In this document: positions 1 to 5,699 of the stretch, one piece after another
How positions within the stretch are numbered: position 1 is the stretch's first letter
Layout of the letters: each line of letters starts with the position of its first letter
NCBI GenBank assembly: GCA_036509215.1
Contig: DATCGA010000317.1
Coordinates: 1-7,474, forward strand
From: Trebonia sp036509215
Lineage (GTDB): Bacteria > Actinomycetota > Actinomycetes > Streptosporangiales > Streptosporangiaceae
Reading direction: 5' to 3'
Length of the DNA: 7,474 nt
Made by a program: the position numbers and the translations under genes
The notes under the pieces: model-generated
The model's input: the letters and a program-made list of their open reading frames with translations, nothing else
What the model was told of the DNA's origin: nothing
The model's database searches: none

Positions 1-136
1 CGTAGAACAGCCGGTAAGCGCCGCCGAGGGCAGCCTCCCGGCGGGCGATGAGCTTTCGCGTCGAGGCCGGCAGCCCGGCCAGGCCCGAGCCGTCGAACCC
101 GTTGACCATCACCGGAACCGGCGCAGACTCCGTCAC
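1..136 (-). CDS. class-III aminotransferase-like PLP enzyme, N-terminus only (cut by window start)
   Basis: The reverse strand from 136 is open to the window edge for 45 codons and starts with GTG. The first residues read VTESAPVPVMVNGFDGSG, followed by a segment containing RKLIARREAALGGAYRLFY. The RREAALG-AYRLFY stretch resembles the lead-in of class-III (ornithine/omega-type) aminotransferases that neighbour or are fused to APH-like kinases. The PLP-binding lysine and all catalytic residues lie outside the window, so the reaction cannot be read here. The GTG start overlaps the TGA of the upstream kinase as GTGA (133-136), and a GGAGGTG ribosome binding site sits inside the kinase 3' end about six bases away. 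The two genes should therefore be translationally coupled. By analogy with the hydroxylysine- and ethanolamine-phosphate phospho-lyases, it may be a phospho-lyase rather than a true transaminase. That is inference. The start is well supported; the family rests on a short stretch. Confidence 0.7.
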   Translation of the reverse strand, partial: MTESAPVPVMVNGFDGSGLAGLPASTRKLIARREAALGGAYRLFY

Positions 137-1197
137 GATGCCACCTCCAGCTCGCAGGCCGCCTCCAGGCGACCGCGAATCGAATCCAACCCGATCGCCC
201 GCAGCGCCGCGAAGTGCGCGATGGCGGCCGGCGTCCGGCGCAGCAGGTAGCGGGCGTTGCCCGGATCGCGGGCGGCGTGCGCCTGGCTCAGGATGATCCG
301 CGCCGCCACCCGGGTCACCATGAACTCCGCCGCCAGCCTCACCTCAAGACCCGGCAGCGGGTCCACCGCGTGGTAGCCGGCCACCAGGTCGAGCGCGGGC
401 GCCAGCAGGTCCTCGCCCGGACCGCCGACGCCGAGCTGGTAGCAGGCGGCCACGCCGACGTCCATCGCCACCGGCCCGGCCAGGGCGTCGCCGAAGTCGA
501 GGATGCCGGTCACCCGCGCCCCGTCCGTGAGCAGGTTCTCCCCGTGGAAATCAGTGTGGATGACCTGGGTCGCCAGGCCCGTGAGCAGGGGCGCGACCAC
601 GGCGTCGAACCGGTCCAGGCACTCCGCCAGCCCGTCCCGCCCGCCGTCAGGAAGCTCCGACAGCAGCGGCCGCAGCGCCCCGAACCTCTGCAGGTCCCAC
701 CGGTGCGTCCGCCCCGCGCCCGGGTGCGTGAACCCGCGCAGGGCGACGTTGAGCCGGGCCAGCGTGCCGCCGACGTCGCGGCGCAGCCCCGGGCTCGACG
801 CCCCCGCCCCTAGCATCCGCCCGTCCAGCCACGACGTCATCCGCACCAGCCGCCTGGCCCCGGCCGGCCCGTCGAGCGCGACCGTGACCTCCGGCCGCCC
901 GTCCAGCGTCGAGATCACCCGCTGCACCGGCACCTCCGGCGCCACCGCCGCCAGGTGCAGCAGCAGCGCCGTCTGAAATCCCACCCCGCCCGCCAGCGCC
1001 GCACCCGCAGCAGGCTCCGCCCCGACCGGCTCCGCGCCGATCTTCAGCAGCCACCCCGCCCCATCGTCCCCCACCAGCCGGAACGTGTCGTCGAACTCCG
1101 ACGCCAGCCGCTCGGCGGCCGCGACCACGCCGTAGTGCCGGAGCGCGATCGCCGCCGCCTGAGCGGGCGACACACAAGACACAGGCACGTCAAACAT
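133..1197 (-). CDS. APH-fold small-molecule kinase (aminoglycoside phosphotransferase/choline kinase superfamily)
   Basis: A 354-residue protein with the signature of the APH / homoserine kinase-like superfamily, which transfers the ATP gamma-phosphate to a hydroxyl of a small molecule in the cytoplasm. Visible elements are a probable ATP-contacting lysine in LLKIGAE (K52), the catalytic loop VIHTDFHGEN (H214, D216, N221) and the metal-binding ILDFGD (D234). The segment GVGFQTALLLHL (about 71-82) resembles the part of the COG2334-type kinases found fused to class-III aminotransferases. Its stop overlaps the start of exactly such a gene, so the substrate is more likely an amino-alcohol or hydroxy-amino acid (hydroxylysine or ethanolamine type) than an antibiotic. 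The substrate itself is inferred and unproven. The start at 1197 gives a full-length domain, but no Shine-Dalgarno sequence precedes it, so initiation may be leaderless or slightly downstream. No membrane segments or signal peptide are seen. Confidence 0.85.
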   Translation of the reverse strand: MFDVPVSCVSPAQAAAIALRHYGVVAAAERLASEFDDTFRLVGDDGAGWLLKIGAEPVGAEPAAGAALAGGVGFQTALLLHLAAVAPEVPVQRVISTLDGRPEVTVALDGPAGARRLVRMTSWLDGRMLGAGASSPGLRRDVGGTLARLNVALRGFTHPGAGRTHRWDLQRFGALRPLLSELPDGGRDGLAECLDRFDAVVAPLLTGLATQVIHTDFHGENLLTDGARVTGILDFGDALAGPVAMDVGVAACYQLGVGGPGEDLLAPALDLVAGYHAVDPLPGLEVRLAAEFMVTRVAARIILSQAHAARDPGNARYLLRRTPAAIAHFAALRAIGLDSIRGRLEAACELEVAS

Positions 1198-1300
1198 CGT
1201 AGGGCCGGGCCGGGAATAACCCCAGCCGCCCCCATGTTGCGCACACTGTAAGATTTAACTGCACGCAAACTTGTAGACGCCGCAAATATTTAGTGAGCGC
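1198..1300. promoter_or_regulatory. divergent promoter region between kinase and TetR genes
   Basis: This 103-bp spacer separates the two divergent start codons and must hold promoters for both operons. The half near the TetR gene (about 1244-1295) is clearly AT-richer than anything else in the window. TAAGAT at 1249-1254 fits the actinobacterial TANNNT -10 pattern for rightward transcription, and on the other strand TACAGT (about 1246-1251) fits it for leftward transcription. No good -35 box is evident for either. An imperfect dyad spans 1239-1266 (GCG-N-CA arms around an AT core) and AAATATTT lies at 1284-1291. Either could be the TetR operator, but neither is strong. No good Shine-Dalgarno precedes either start. 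Confidence 0.4.
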
Positions 1301-2086
1301 ATGATGACCGTAGCCAGCGAGACGGGCCAGGCAACCCCAGCCCCCCAAGCGCGCCACGCCCCCGAGGCCCCCGAGGCCTGCGCGCCGCCGCCCGCCTCCC
1401 TCCGCGAGCGCAAGAAGCTGGCGACCCGCCGCGAGCTCCGCCGGGTCGCGCTCCGCCTGATCGCCGACCGCGGCTACTCCAACGTCACCGTGGAAGAGAT
1501 CGCGGAGGCGGCCAACGTCTCCCCGCGCACCTTCTTCAACTACTTCCCGACCAAGGAAGCCGCGCTGTTCGGGGCCGACCCGGAGCTGGCGGAGGCGACC
1601 CGCGATGCCATCGTGCACCAGTCGCCGGGCGAGCCGGTCGTGAACGTGCTCCGCACGATAATGACAAACCAGGCCAAAACGGTCGTCAACGAATTCGCAG
1701 AACTAGGCGGCGAACCGCTCGAATGGCTCGCCCGGATGCGGGCGTCCCGCACCGACCCGCACCTGCACGCCGCCCACGGCGCCCAGATGGCCGCGATCGA
1801 AAGGTCCCTGGCCGAGGCGATCGCGCAGCGGCTCGGCACCACCCTCGAGCGCGACCCCTACCCCGGCCTGCTCGCCTCGATCGCGACCGGCGTGTTCCGG
1901 TCGAGCATGTCGTTCTGGGCCTCCTGCGGCGGCACGGTGCCGCTCGAGCACCTCGTCGACCAGGCCTTCGCAGCGCTCGCGGCCGGCCTCCCGGAAACCT
2001 GCGACCTGCGCCACGTCACAGACAACACGGGCAACACAGACAACGCCACACCCAACCACGTGGCGGAACGAAAGGAAAACCCCTGA
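1301..2086 (+). CDS. TetR/AcrR-family transcriptional repressor
   Basis: A 261-residue TetR-family regulator. The DNA-binding domain is unmistakable: residues 34-90 contain RERKKLATRRELRRVALRL, RGYSNVTVEEIAEAANVS and RTFFNYFPTKEAAL, the helix-turn-helix and the F-N-Y-F-x-T-K-E recognition-helix end of the family. The rest is a helical ligand-binding and dimerisation domain with no recognisable ligand motif. The first 33 residues are a Pro/Ala-rich extension. The last 25 or so residues form a polar tail (TDNTGNTDNATP) encoded by a short imprecise repeat. The double ATG at 1301/1304 leaves the exact start ambiguous by one codon. The stop overlaps the ATG of the DHA2 exporter by one base (TGATG), so the two are co-translated. 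This arrangement usually means that the regulator represses its own operon and is released by a substrate of the pump. Autoregulation is inferred. Confidence 0.93.
   Translation: MMTVASETGQATPAPQARHAPEAPEACAPPPASLRERKKLATRRELRRVALRLIADRGYSNVTVEEIAEAANVSPRTFFNYFPTKEAALFGADPELAEATRDAIVHQSPGEPVVNVLRTIMTNQAKTVVNEFAELGGEPLEWLARMRASRTDPHLHAAHGAQMAAIERSLAEAIAQRLGTTLERDPYPGLLASIATGVFRSSMSFWASCGGTVPLEHLVDQAFAALAAGLPETCDLRHVTDNTGNTDNATPNHVAERKENP
2071..2076 (+). promoter_or_regulatory. ribosome binding site of the DHA2 exporter
   Basis: AAAGGA lies within the last codons of the TetR gene, nine bases before the ATG at 2086. It supports that start over earlier in-frame codons and supports translational coupling with the regulator. 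Confidence 0.6.
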
Positions 2087-3729
2087 TGGCCTCGGCATCA
2101 GACACCTCAGCGGTGGCGAACGGCGGCGGAGGCAAGGCAGGCGACGGCAACGGCGCGCTGCCCGACCTCGACCACCGCCGCGTCCTGCTGATCATCGGCG
2201 CGCTCATGTGCGGCATGTTCCTGGCCGCGCTGGACCAGACGATCGTGTCGACCGCGCTGCCGACGATCGTGGGCGACCTCAAGGGCGGCTCGCACATCGC
2301 CTGGCTCATCACCGCCTACCTGCTCGCCGCCACGGTCTCCACCCCGCTCTGGGGCAAGCTCGGCGACCAGTACGGCCGGAAGGTCTTCTTCCAGGCCTCG
2401 ATCGTCATCTTCCTGGTCGGCTCGGTCCTGTCCGGCCTCAGCAGCTCGATGTTCGAGCTGATCGCGTTCCGCGCGGTCCAGGGCCTCGGCTCCGGCGGCC
2501 TGATGGTCGGCGCGCAGGCGATCGTCGGCGACATCGTCTCGCCCCGCGACCGCGGCAAGTACTCCGGCCTCTTCGGCGGCGTCTTCGGGGTCGCCAGCGT
2601 GATCGGCCCGCTGCTTGGCGGCGTCTTCGTGGAGGAGCTGTCCTGGCGCTGGATCTTCTACATCAACATCCCGATCGGCGCGATCGCGCTGTTCGTGGTG
2701 GCCAGCCAGGTCCCCGGCAAGCTCAGCCGGATCCACCACCAGATCGACTACCTGGGCACGATCGTGCTCTCGCTCGCCGCGACCGCGCTGATCCTGCTGA
2801 CCAGCCTGGGCGGCACCACCTACCCGTGGGCGTCGCTCCCGATCTACATCCTCGGCGCGGCCGGGGTGCTGCTGATCATCGCGTTCGTCTTCGTCGAGCG
2901 CCTGGCGCCCGAGCCGGTGCTGCCGCTGCACCTGTTCAAGACCCGGGTCTTCTCCTCGACCAGCATCGTCGGCTTCATCGTCGGCTTCGCGATGTTCGGC
3001 GCGATCGCCTACCTGCCGGCCTTCTTCCAGGTCGCCCGCGGCATCTCGCCCACCATCTCCGGGCTGTACCTGCTCCCGCTGATGCTCGGCCTGCTGGTGA
3101 TGTCGATCAGCTCCGGGCAGGTCATCTCCAGGACCGGCCGCTACCGGGTCTTCCCGATCGCCGGCACCGCGCTGATGACCCTCGGCCTGTTCCTGCTGCA
3201 CCTGATGGGCGTGAGCACGCCGACCTACCTGGACGCGCTCTACATGCTGGTCCTCGGCCTCGGCCTCGGCAGCGTGATGCAGGTGCTGGTGATCATCGTG
3301 CAGAACGGCGTGCCGCACAGCGAGATCGGCGTCGCGACCGCCGGGGCCACGTTCTTCCGGTCCATCGGCGGCGCGTTCGGCACCGCGATCTTCGGCGCGA
3401 TCTTCTCCAACCTCCTGGTCGGCAACCTGGCCAGCCACCTGCACGGGATCTCGCTGCCGAAGGGCTTCAGCAGCGCCGACGTCACCCCGGCGATGCTCGA
3501 CCTGCTGCCCGCGGCGGTCCGGCACGGCTTCGTCGACGGCTACGCCCAGACGATCCAGACCGTCTTCCTGGTCGCGGTGCCGATCGCGGCGCTCGCCTTC
3601 CTCGCCACCTGGCTCATTCCCCAGGTCGAGCTGCGCAAGTGGAGCCACGCGGCGGGCGAGACCAAGACCGAGGAGATCGTCGAGTCGCTGGAGTCGCTTG
3701 ACCCCCAGGACGCCGCTCCCGGCGCCTGA
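2086..3729 (+). CDS. DHA2-family (EmrB/QacA type) MFS multidrug exporter, 14 TM
   Basis: A 547-residue inner-membrane proton antiporter of the 14-helix drug:H+ antiporter family 2, which exports drugs or endogenous metabolites. The family motifs appear in order: LDQTIVSTALPTI (about 49-61, motif D1 in TM1), GKLGDQYGRK (90-99, motif A in loop 2-3), RAVQGLGSGGLM (129-140, motif B) and GPLLGG followed by WRWIFYINIPIG (174-198, motif C and the TM6 start). Further hydrophobic spans continue to about residue 511, and the C-tail is acidic and cytoplasmic. A soluble Gly/Ala-rich leader of about 30 residues precedes TM1. The ATG at 2086 is chosen because AAAGGA (2071-2076) lies at a workable distance and because it overlaps the TetR stop as TGATG. 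An upstream in-frame extension exists but runs through the TetR gene in another frame and shows no homology. The exported compound cannot be predicted. Confidence 0.95.
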   Translation: MASASDTSAVANGGGGKAGDGNGALPDLDHRRVLLIIGALMCGMFLAALDQTIVSTALPTIVGDLKGGSHIAWLITAYLLAATVSTPLWGKLGDQYGRKVFFQASIVIFLVGSVLSGLSSSMFELIAFRAVQGLGSGGLMVGAQAIVGDIVSPRDRGKYSGLFGGVFGVASVIGPLLGGVFVEELSWRWIFYINIPIGAIALFVVASQVPGKLSRIHHQIDYLGTIVLSLAATALILLTSLGGTTYPWASLPIYILGAAGVLLIIAFVFVERLAPEPVLPLHLFKTRVFSSTSIVGFIVGFAMFGAIAYLPAFFQVARGISPTISGLYLLPLMLGLLVMSISSGQVISRTGRYRVFPIAGTALMTLGLFLLHLMGVSTPTYLDALYMLVLGLGLGSVMQVLVIIVQNGVPHSEIGVATAGATFFRSIGGAFGTAIFGAIFSNLLVGNLASHLHGISLPKGFSSADVTPAMLDLLPAAVRHGFVDGYAQTIQTVFLVAVPIAALAFLATWLIPQVELRKWSHAAGETKTEEIVESLESLDPQDAAPGA

Positions 3730-3748
3730 GTCAGCTCGGCCCAACCGC

Positions 3749-3807
3749 AGTCGCCTCGGTCCGTTCGGGAAAATCCAGATCTTCATCTCGAACGGACCGG
3801 GGCGACT
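3749..3807. terminator. 19-bp-stem inverted repeat, probable terminator after the efflux operon
   Basis: The left arm (3749-3767) and right arm (3789-3807) are complementary over 19 positions with one mismatch that becomes a G-U pair in RNA. The loop is 21 bases (3768-3788) and contains a small nested AGAT-CTTC-ATCT hairpin. It begins 19 bp after the exporter stop, so an intrinsic-type terminator or mRNA-stabilising hairpin is the simplest reading. No T-tract follows, as is common in high-GC actinobacteria. The arms carry the 10-base motif CGAACGGACC and its complement, which recurs at 5580-5589 and 5636-5645. It also lies about 50 bp before the next gene, so a regulatory role there cannot be excluded. 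Confidence 0.6.
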
Positions 3808-3815
3808 CCATCCGG

Positions 3816-3823
3816 TACAAAAT
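3816..3823 (+). promoter_or_regulatory. possible -10 element for the serine hydrolase gene
   Basis: TACAAAAT lies in a short AT-rich patch (3816-3837) right after the hairpin and 33 bp before the GTG at 3856. It fits a loose -10 hexamer, but no convincing -35 box lies at the usual distance. This is the only promoter-like stretch in the spacer. Confidence 0.25.
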
Positions 3824-3855
3824 AGAACAAAGATCATGGATGAAAGGCGGCGTCA

Positions 3856-5100
3856 GTGACCGAACTCAAGGCGGAGGTCGACCCGGCCGAGGTAGGACTG
3901 GACGCGGAGCGGCTGGGCCGGATCGACGGCACCTTCGAACGCTACGTGGACGACGGCCGGCTGGCCGGCTACCTGGTCACGGTGAGCAGGCACGGCAAGC
4001 TCGCGCACGTGTCCGGCTACGGCGCCCGCGACCGCGAGGAAGGTCTCCCGGTCGAATCTGACACCCTCTGGCGCATCTTCTCGATGACCAAGCCGATCAC
4101 GTCGGTCGCCGCGATGATGCTCTACGAGCAGGGCGCGCTGCAGCTGACCGACCCGGTCAGCAAGTTCATCCCGTCCTTCGCCGACCTGCGCGTGTACGCC
4201 GGCGGCTCGGACCAGAACCCGCTCACGGTCCCGGCCACCGAGCCGATGCGGGTGTGGCACCTGCTCACCCACACCTCGGGGCTGACCTACGGGTTCCACC
4301 GGGTGCACACGGTCGACGCGATCTACCGCGCGGCCGGCTTCGACCCGGGCGCGCCCCGCGGGATGGACCTAGCGGCCGCGTGCGACGGCTGGGCGTCGCT
4401 GCCGCTGCTGTTCCAGCCGGGCGCGGAGTGGAACTACGGCGTCTCGACCGACGTCCTCGGCCGGGTGGTCGAGGTCGCCTCCGGGCAGTCGCTTGACGAG
4501 TTCTTCGCCGAGCGGATCCTCGGCCCGCTCGGCATGACCGACACCACCTTCTGGGTCGAGGACGACCGGGCGTCGCGGCTGGCCGCGCTGTACGGCCTCG
4601 GCCCCGGCCGCGCGATGGTGAAGATGGGCCCCCCGTGGGACAACGCCAGGATCAAGCCGCGGATGCTCAGCGGCGGCGGCGGCCTGGTCTCCACCGCGGC
4701 CGACTACCACCGGTTCCTGCAGCTGCTGCTCGACCGGCCCGACTCGCCGGCCGGCGAGCTCGACGGGGTGCGCCTGCTCAGCCCGCGCACGGTCCGCTAC
4801 ATGGGCCGCAACCACCTGCCAGGCGGTCAGGACATCGCGACCTTCGGCCGCGCCCTGTACGCCGAGTCGCCGATGCACGGCTCCGGCTTCGGCCTCGGCT
4901 TCGCGGTCGTCACCGACCCGGCCGCGGTCAAGGTCGACTGCTCGGCGGGCGAGCTGTCCTGGGGCGGCGCCGCATCGACCGCCTTCTGGATCGACCAGTC
5001 CGAGGGGCTCACGGTCTCCTTCTTCACCCAGCTGATCCCGTCCAACGCCCTCCCGCTCCGCCCGCAGCTGCGCCAGCTCGTCTACCAGTCCTTCCTTTAG
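3856..5100 (+). CDS. serine hydrolase, class C beta-lactamase / family VIII esterase type
   Basis: A 414-residue cytoplasmic-looking protein (no signal peptide) of the beta-lactamase-related serine hydrolase family. The nucleophile motif S-x-x-K is SMTK at 76-79. The second motif tyrosine is Y194 in WNYGVSTDVLGRVVEVASG, typical of EstB-like family VIII esterases. The third motif is WGG at 369-371 (ELSWGGAASTAFWID) in place of the KTG of true beta-lactamases, which points to ester or amide hydrolysis rather than drug resistance. HLLTHTSGLTYG (135-146) is another conserved block. Length is normal for the family. The GTG at 3856 follows AAAGG (3843-3847) at a good distance; nearby ATGs at 3836 and 3840 are out of frame. 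A hairpin separates it from the efflux operon, so it is probably transcribed on its own or partly by read-through. The natural substrate is unknown. Confidence 0.92.
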   Translation: MTELKAEVDPAEVGLDAERLGRIDGTFERYVDDGRLAGYLVTVSRHGKLAHVSGYGARDREEGLPVESDTLWRIFSMTKPITSVAAMMLYEQGALQLTDPVSKFIPSFADLRVYAGGSDQNPLTVPATEPMRVWHLLTHTSGLTYGFHRVHTVDAIYRAAGFDPGAPRGMDLAAACDGWASLPLLFQPGAEWNYGVSTDVLGRVVEVASGQSLDEFFAERILGPLGMTDTTFWVEDDRASRLAALYGLGPGRAMVKMGPPWDNARIKPRMLSGGGGLVSTAADYHRFLQLLLDRPDSPAGELDGVRLLSPRTVRYMGRNHLPGGQDIATFGRALYAESPMHGSGFGLGFAVVTDPAAVKVDCSAGELSWGGAASTAFWIDQSEGLTVSFFTQLIPSNALPLRPQLRQLVYQSFL

Positions 5101-5110
5101 CAGGAAACAC

Positions 5111-5126
5111 CGACAGGGGGCTGTCG
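5111..5126 (+). terminator. short hairpin after the serine hydrolase gene
   Basis: CGACAG (5111-5116) and CTGTCG (5121-5126) form a perfect 6-bp stem around a GGGG loop, 10 bp after the stop codon. No T-run follows. It is small, so a terminator role is only plausible. Confidence 0.35.
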
Positions 5127-5142
5127 CCGCCGCCGTCCAGAG

Positions 5143-5175
5143 TGGGTTGTGCCGGGAGATGACCGGCACAACCCA
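5143..5175. promoter_or_regulatory. perfect 13-bp inverted repeat directly upstream of the VOC gene
   Basis: TGGGTTGTGCCGG (5143-5155) and CCGGCACAACCCA (5163-5175) are perfectly complementary with a 7-base loop (5156-5162). The right arm ends just before the GAGAGGGA ribosome binding site (5178-5185), 15 bp from the ATG at 5191. In DNA this could be an operator dyad. In RNA it would be a very stable hairpin next to the ribosome site that could influence initiation or protect the 5' end. No regulator gene of known specificity tells which. The symmetry is directly visible; the role is inferred. Confidence 0.6.
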
Positions 5176-5177
5176 AC

Positions 5178-5185
5178 GAGAGGGA
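5178..5185 (+). promoter_or_regulatory. ribosome binding site of the VOC gene
   Basis: GAGAGGGA, with its AGGG core (5181-5184) six bases before the ATG at 5191, decides the start. An upstream in-frame GTG at 5149 lies inside the hairpin arm, has no comparable site and would add residues absent from typical VOC proteins. Confidence 0.65.
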
Positions 5186-5190
5186 CGGAC

Positions 5191-5559
5191 ATGCCTGCAT
5201 TCAACACGGTGGCCTGGTTCGAGGTCGGCACCGACGACCCGGCGGCGGCGGAGCGGTTCTACGGCGACGTGCTCGGTTGGACGGTCGCCAACGACGGCAA
5301 CCCCACCTACCAGACGTTCACCACCGGCGACCCGGACGGGCTGCACGGCGGGCTCTTCGCCACCGACGGGCAGCTGGCCAGCTACGCCGTCTTCAGCGTG
5401 ATCGTGGAGGACGTCGCGGCGACCTGCCGCAAGGCCGAGGAGGCGGGCGGCAAGGTGCAGCGCGCCCCCAAGGCCAACCCGGACGGGCTGACCTTCGCCC
5501 ACCTGCTCGACCCGGCCGGCAACCACTTCGAGATCTTCTCCCCGCCGCCGGTCGCCTAG
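5191..5559 (+). CDS. VOC-family protein (glyoxalase/bleomycin-resistance fold)
   Basis: A 122-residue single-domain protein of the vicinal oxygen chelate superfamily, built of two beta-alpha-beta-beta-beta modules (about residues 5-56 and 64-117). Family landmarks are NTVAWFEVGTDDPAAAERFY with DVLGW at the N-terminus and HLLDPAGNHFEIFSP near the C-terminus. Of the usual metal ligands only the late glutamate (E114 in NHFEIF) is obvious, and the first-strand histidine is absent (VAWFEV). It may therefore be a binding or sequestration protein, or an enzyme with an altered metal site, rather than a standard glyoxalase I. The length is that of one VOC monomer, so a dimer is expected. It lies 90 bp downstream of the serine hydrolase in the same direction, with a small hairpin and a strong inverted repeat between them, so it probably has its own control. 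The substrate cannot be inferred. Confidence 0.9.
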   Translation: MPAFNTVAWFEVGTDDPAAAERFYGDVLGWTVANDGNPTYQTFTTGDPDGLHGGLFATDGQLASYAVFSVIVEDVAATCRKAEEAGGKVQRAPKANPDGLTFAHLLDPAGNHFEIFSPPPVA

Positions 5560-5567
5560 CACAATCA

Positions 5568-5596
5568 AGACCGTGGTCCCGAACGGACCGTGGTCT
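5568..5596 (+). terminator. hairpin terminator of the VOC gene
   Basis: Positions 5568-5579 pair with 5585-5596 in a 12-bp stem (ten Watson-Crick pairs and two G-U pairs in RNA) around a 5-base CGAAC loop. It starts nine bases after the TAG stop. No T-tract follows. The two arms are also near-direct repeats because GACCGTGGTC is itself almost palindromic. The loop and right arm together contain the recurring motif CGAACGGACC. Confidence 0.6.
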
Positions 5597-5654
5597 CCCC
5601 GCCACCCCGACCAGGCCACCCCGACCAGGCCACCCCGAACGGACCCTGGCCTCC
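5580..5654 (+). repeat. pair of 19-bp near-identical direct repeats carrying CGAACGGACC
   Basis: The 19 bases at 5580-5598 and at 5636-5654 agree at 17 positions (CGAACGGACC, then STGGYCTCC). The same 10-base core forms the right arm of the hairpin at 3789-3798, and its complement forms the left arm at 3758-3767, giving four occurrences in two intergenic spacers and none noticed in coding DNA. Confidence 0.65.
5602..5638. repeat. 14-bp tandem repeat, 2.6 copies
   Basis: The unit CCACCCCGACCAGG occurs at 5602-5615 and 5616-5629, with a partial third copy of nine bases from 5630, all without mismatch. The embedded CCGACCAGGCC (5607-5617 and 5621-5631) recurs at 5666-5676 as the left arm of the next hairpin. 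Confidence 0.8.
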
Positions 5655-5665
5655 GCCATTACCGC

Positions 5666-5699
5666 CCGACCAGGCCAGCCCCGCGGCCGGCCTGGTCGG
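5666..5699. terminator. hairpin between convergent genes, probable terminator of the WYL regulator
   Basis: CCGACCAGGCC (5666-5676) and GGCCTGGTCGG (5689-5699) form a perfect 11-bp stem with a 12-base loop, extendable through GCCC/GGGC with a small bulge. It lies 18 bp beyond the stop of the leftward regulator gene and is symmetric, so it could stop transcription from either side. No T-run is present. Confidence 0.55.

Noticed and set aside
133..1197. Aminoglycoside resistance gene
   Set aside because: The APH fold alone does not show drug specificity, and the overlap with a class-III PLP-enzyme gene favours a metabolic kinase.
1723..2085. N-terminal extension of the DHA2 pump upstream of 2086
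   Set aside because: It is the out-of-frame reading of the TetR gene, Arg/Pro-rich and without homology; the start at 2086 has a ribosome binding site and the TGATG overlap.
2107..3837. A 576-codon open frame on the minus strand opposite the DHA2 pump
   Set aside because: Its translation is dominated by Arg, Asp, Gln, Glu and Ala, typical of an antisense shadow in GC-rich DNA, while the plus strand shows clear MFS motifs.
5149..5190. Upstream GTG start for the VOC gene
   Set aside because: It lies inside the 13-bp inverted repeat, lacks a good ribosome site and adds residues unlike the family; 5191 has a well-placed site.
4369..5619. A 416-codon minus-strand frame opposite the serine hydrolase and VOC genes
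   Set aside because: Low-complexity Gly/Arg/Val-rich sequence that crosses two well-supported plus-strand genes and their spacer; no domain motif.
5602..5638. Possible CRISPR or VNTR array
   Set aside because: Units of 14 bp in direct contact, without spacers, and fewer than three copies; it is only a short tandem repeat.
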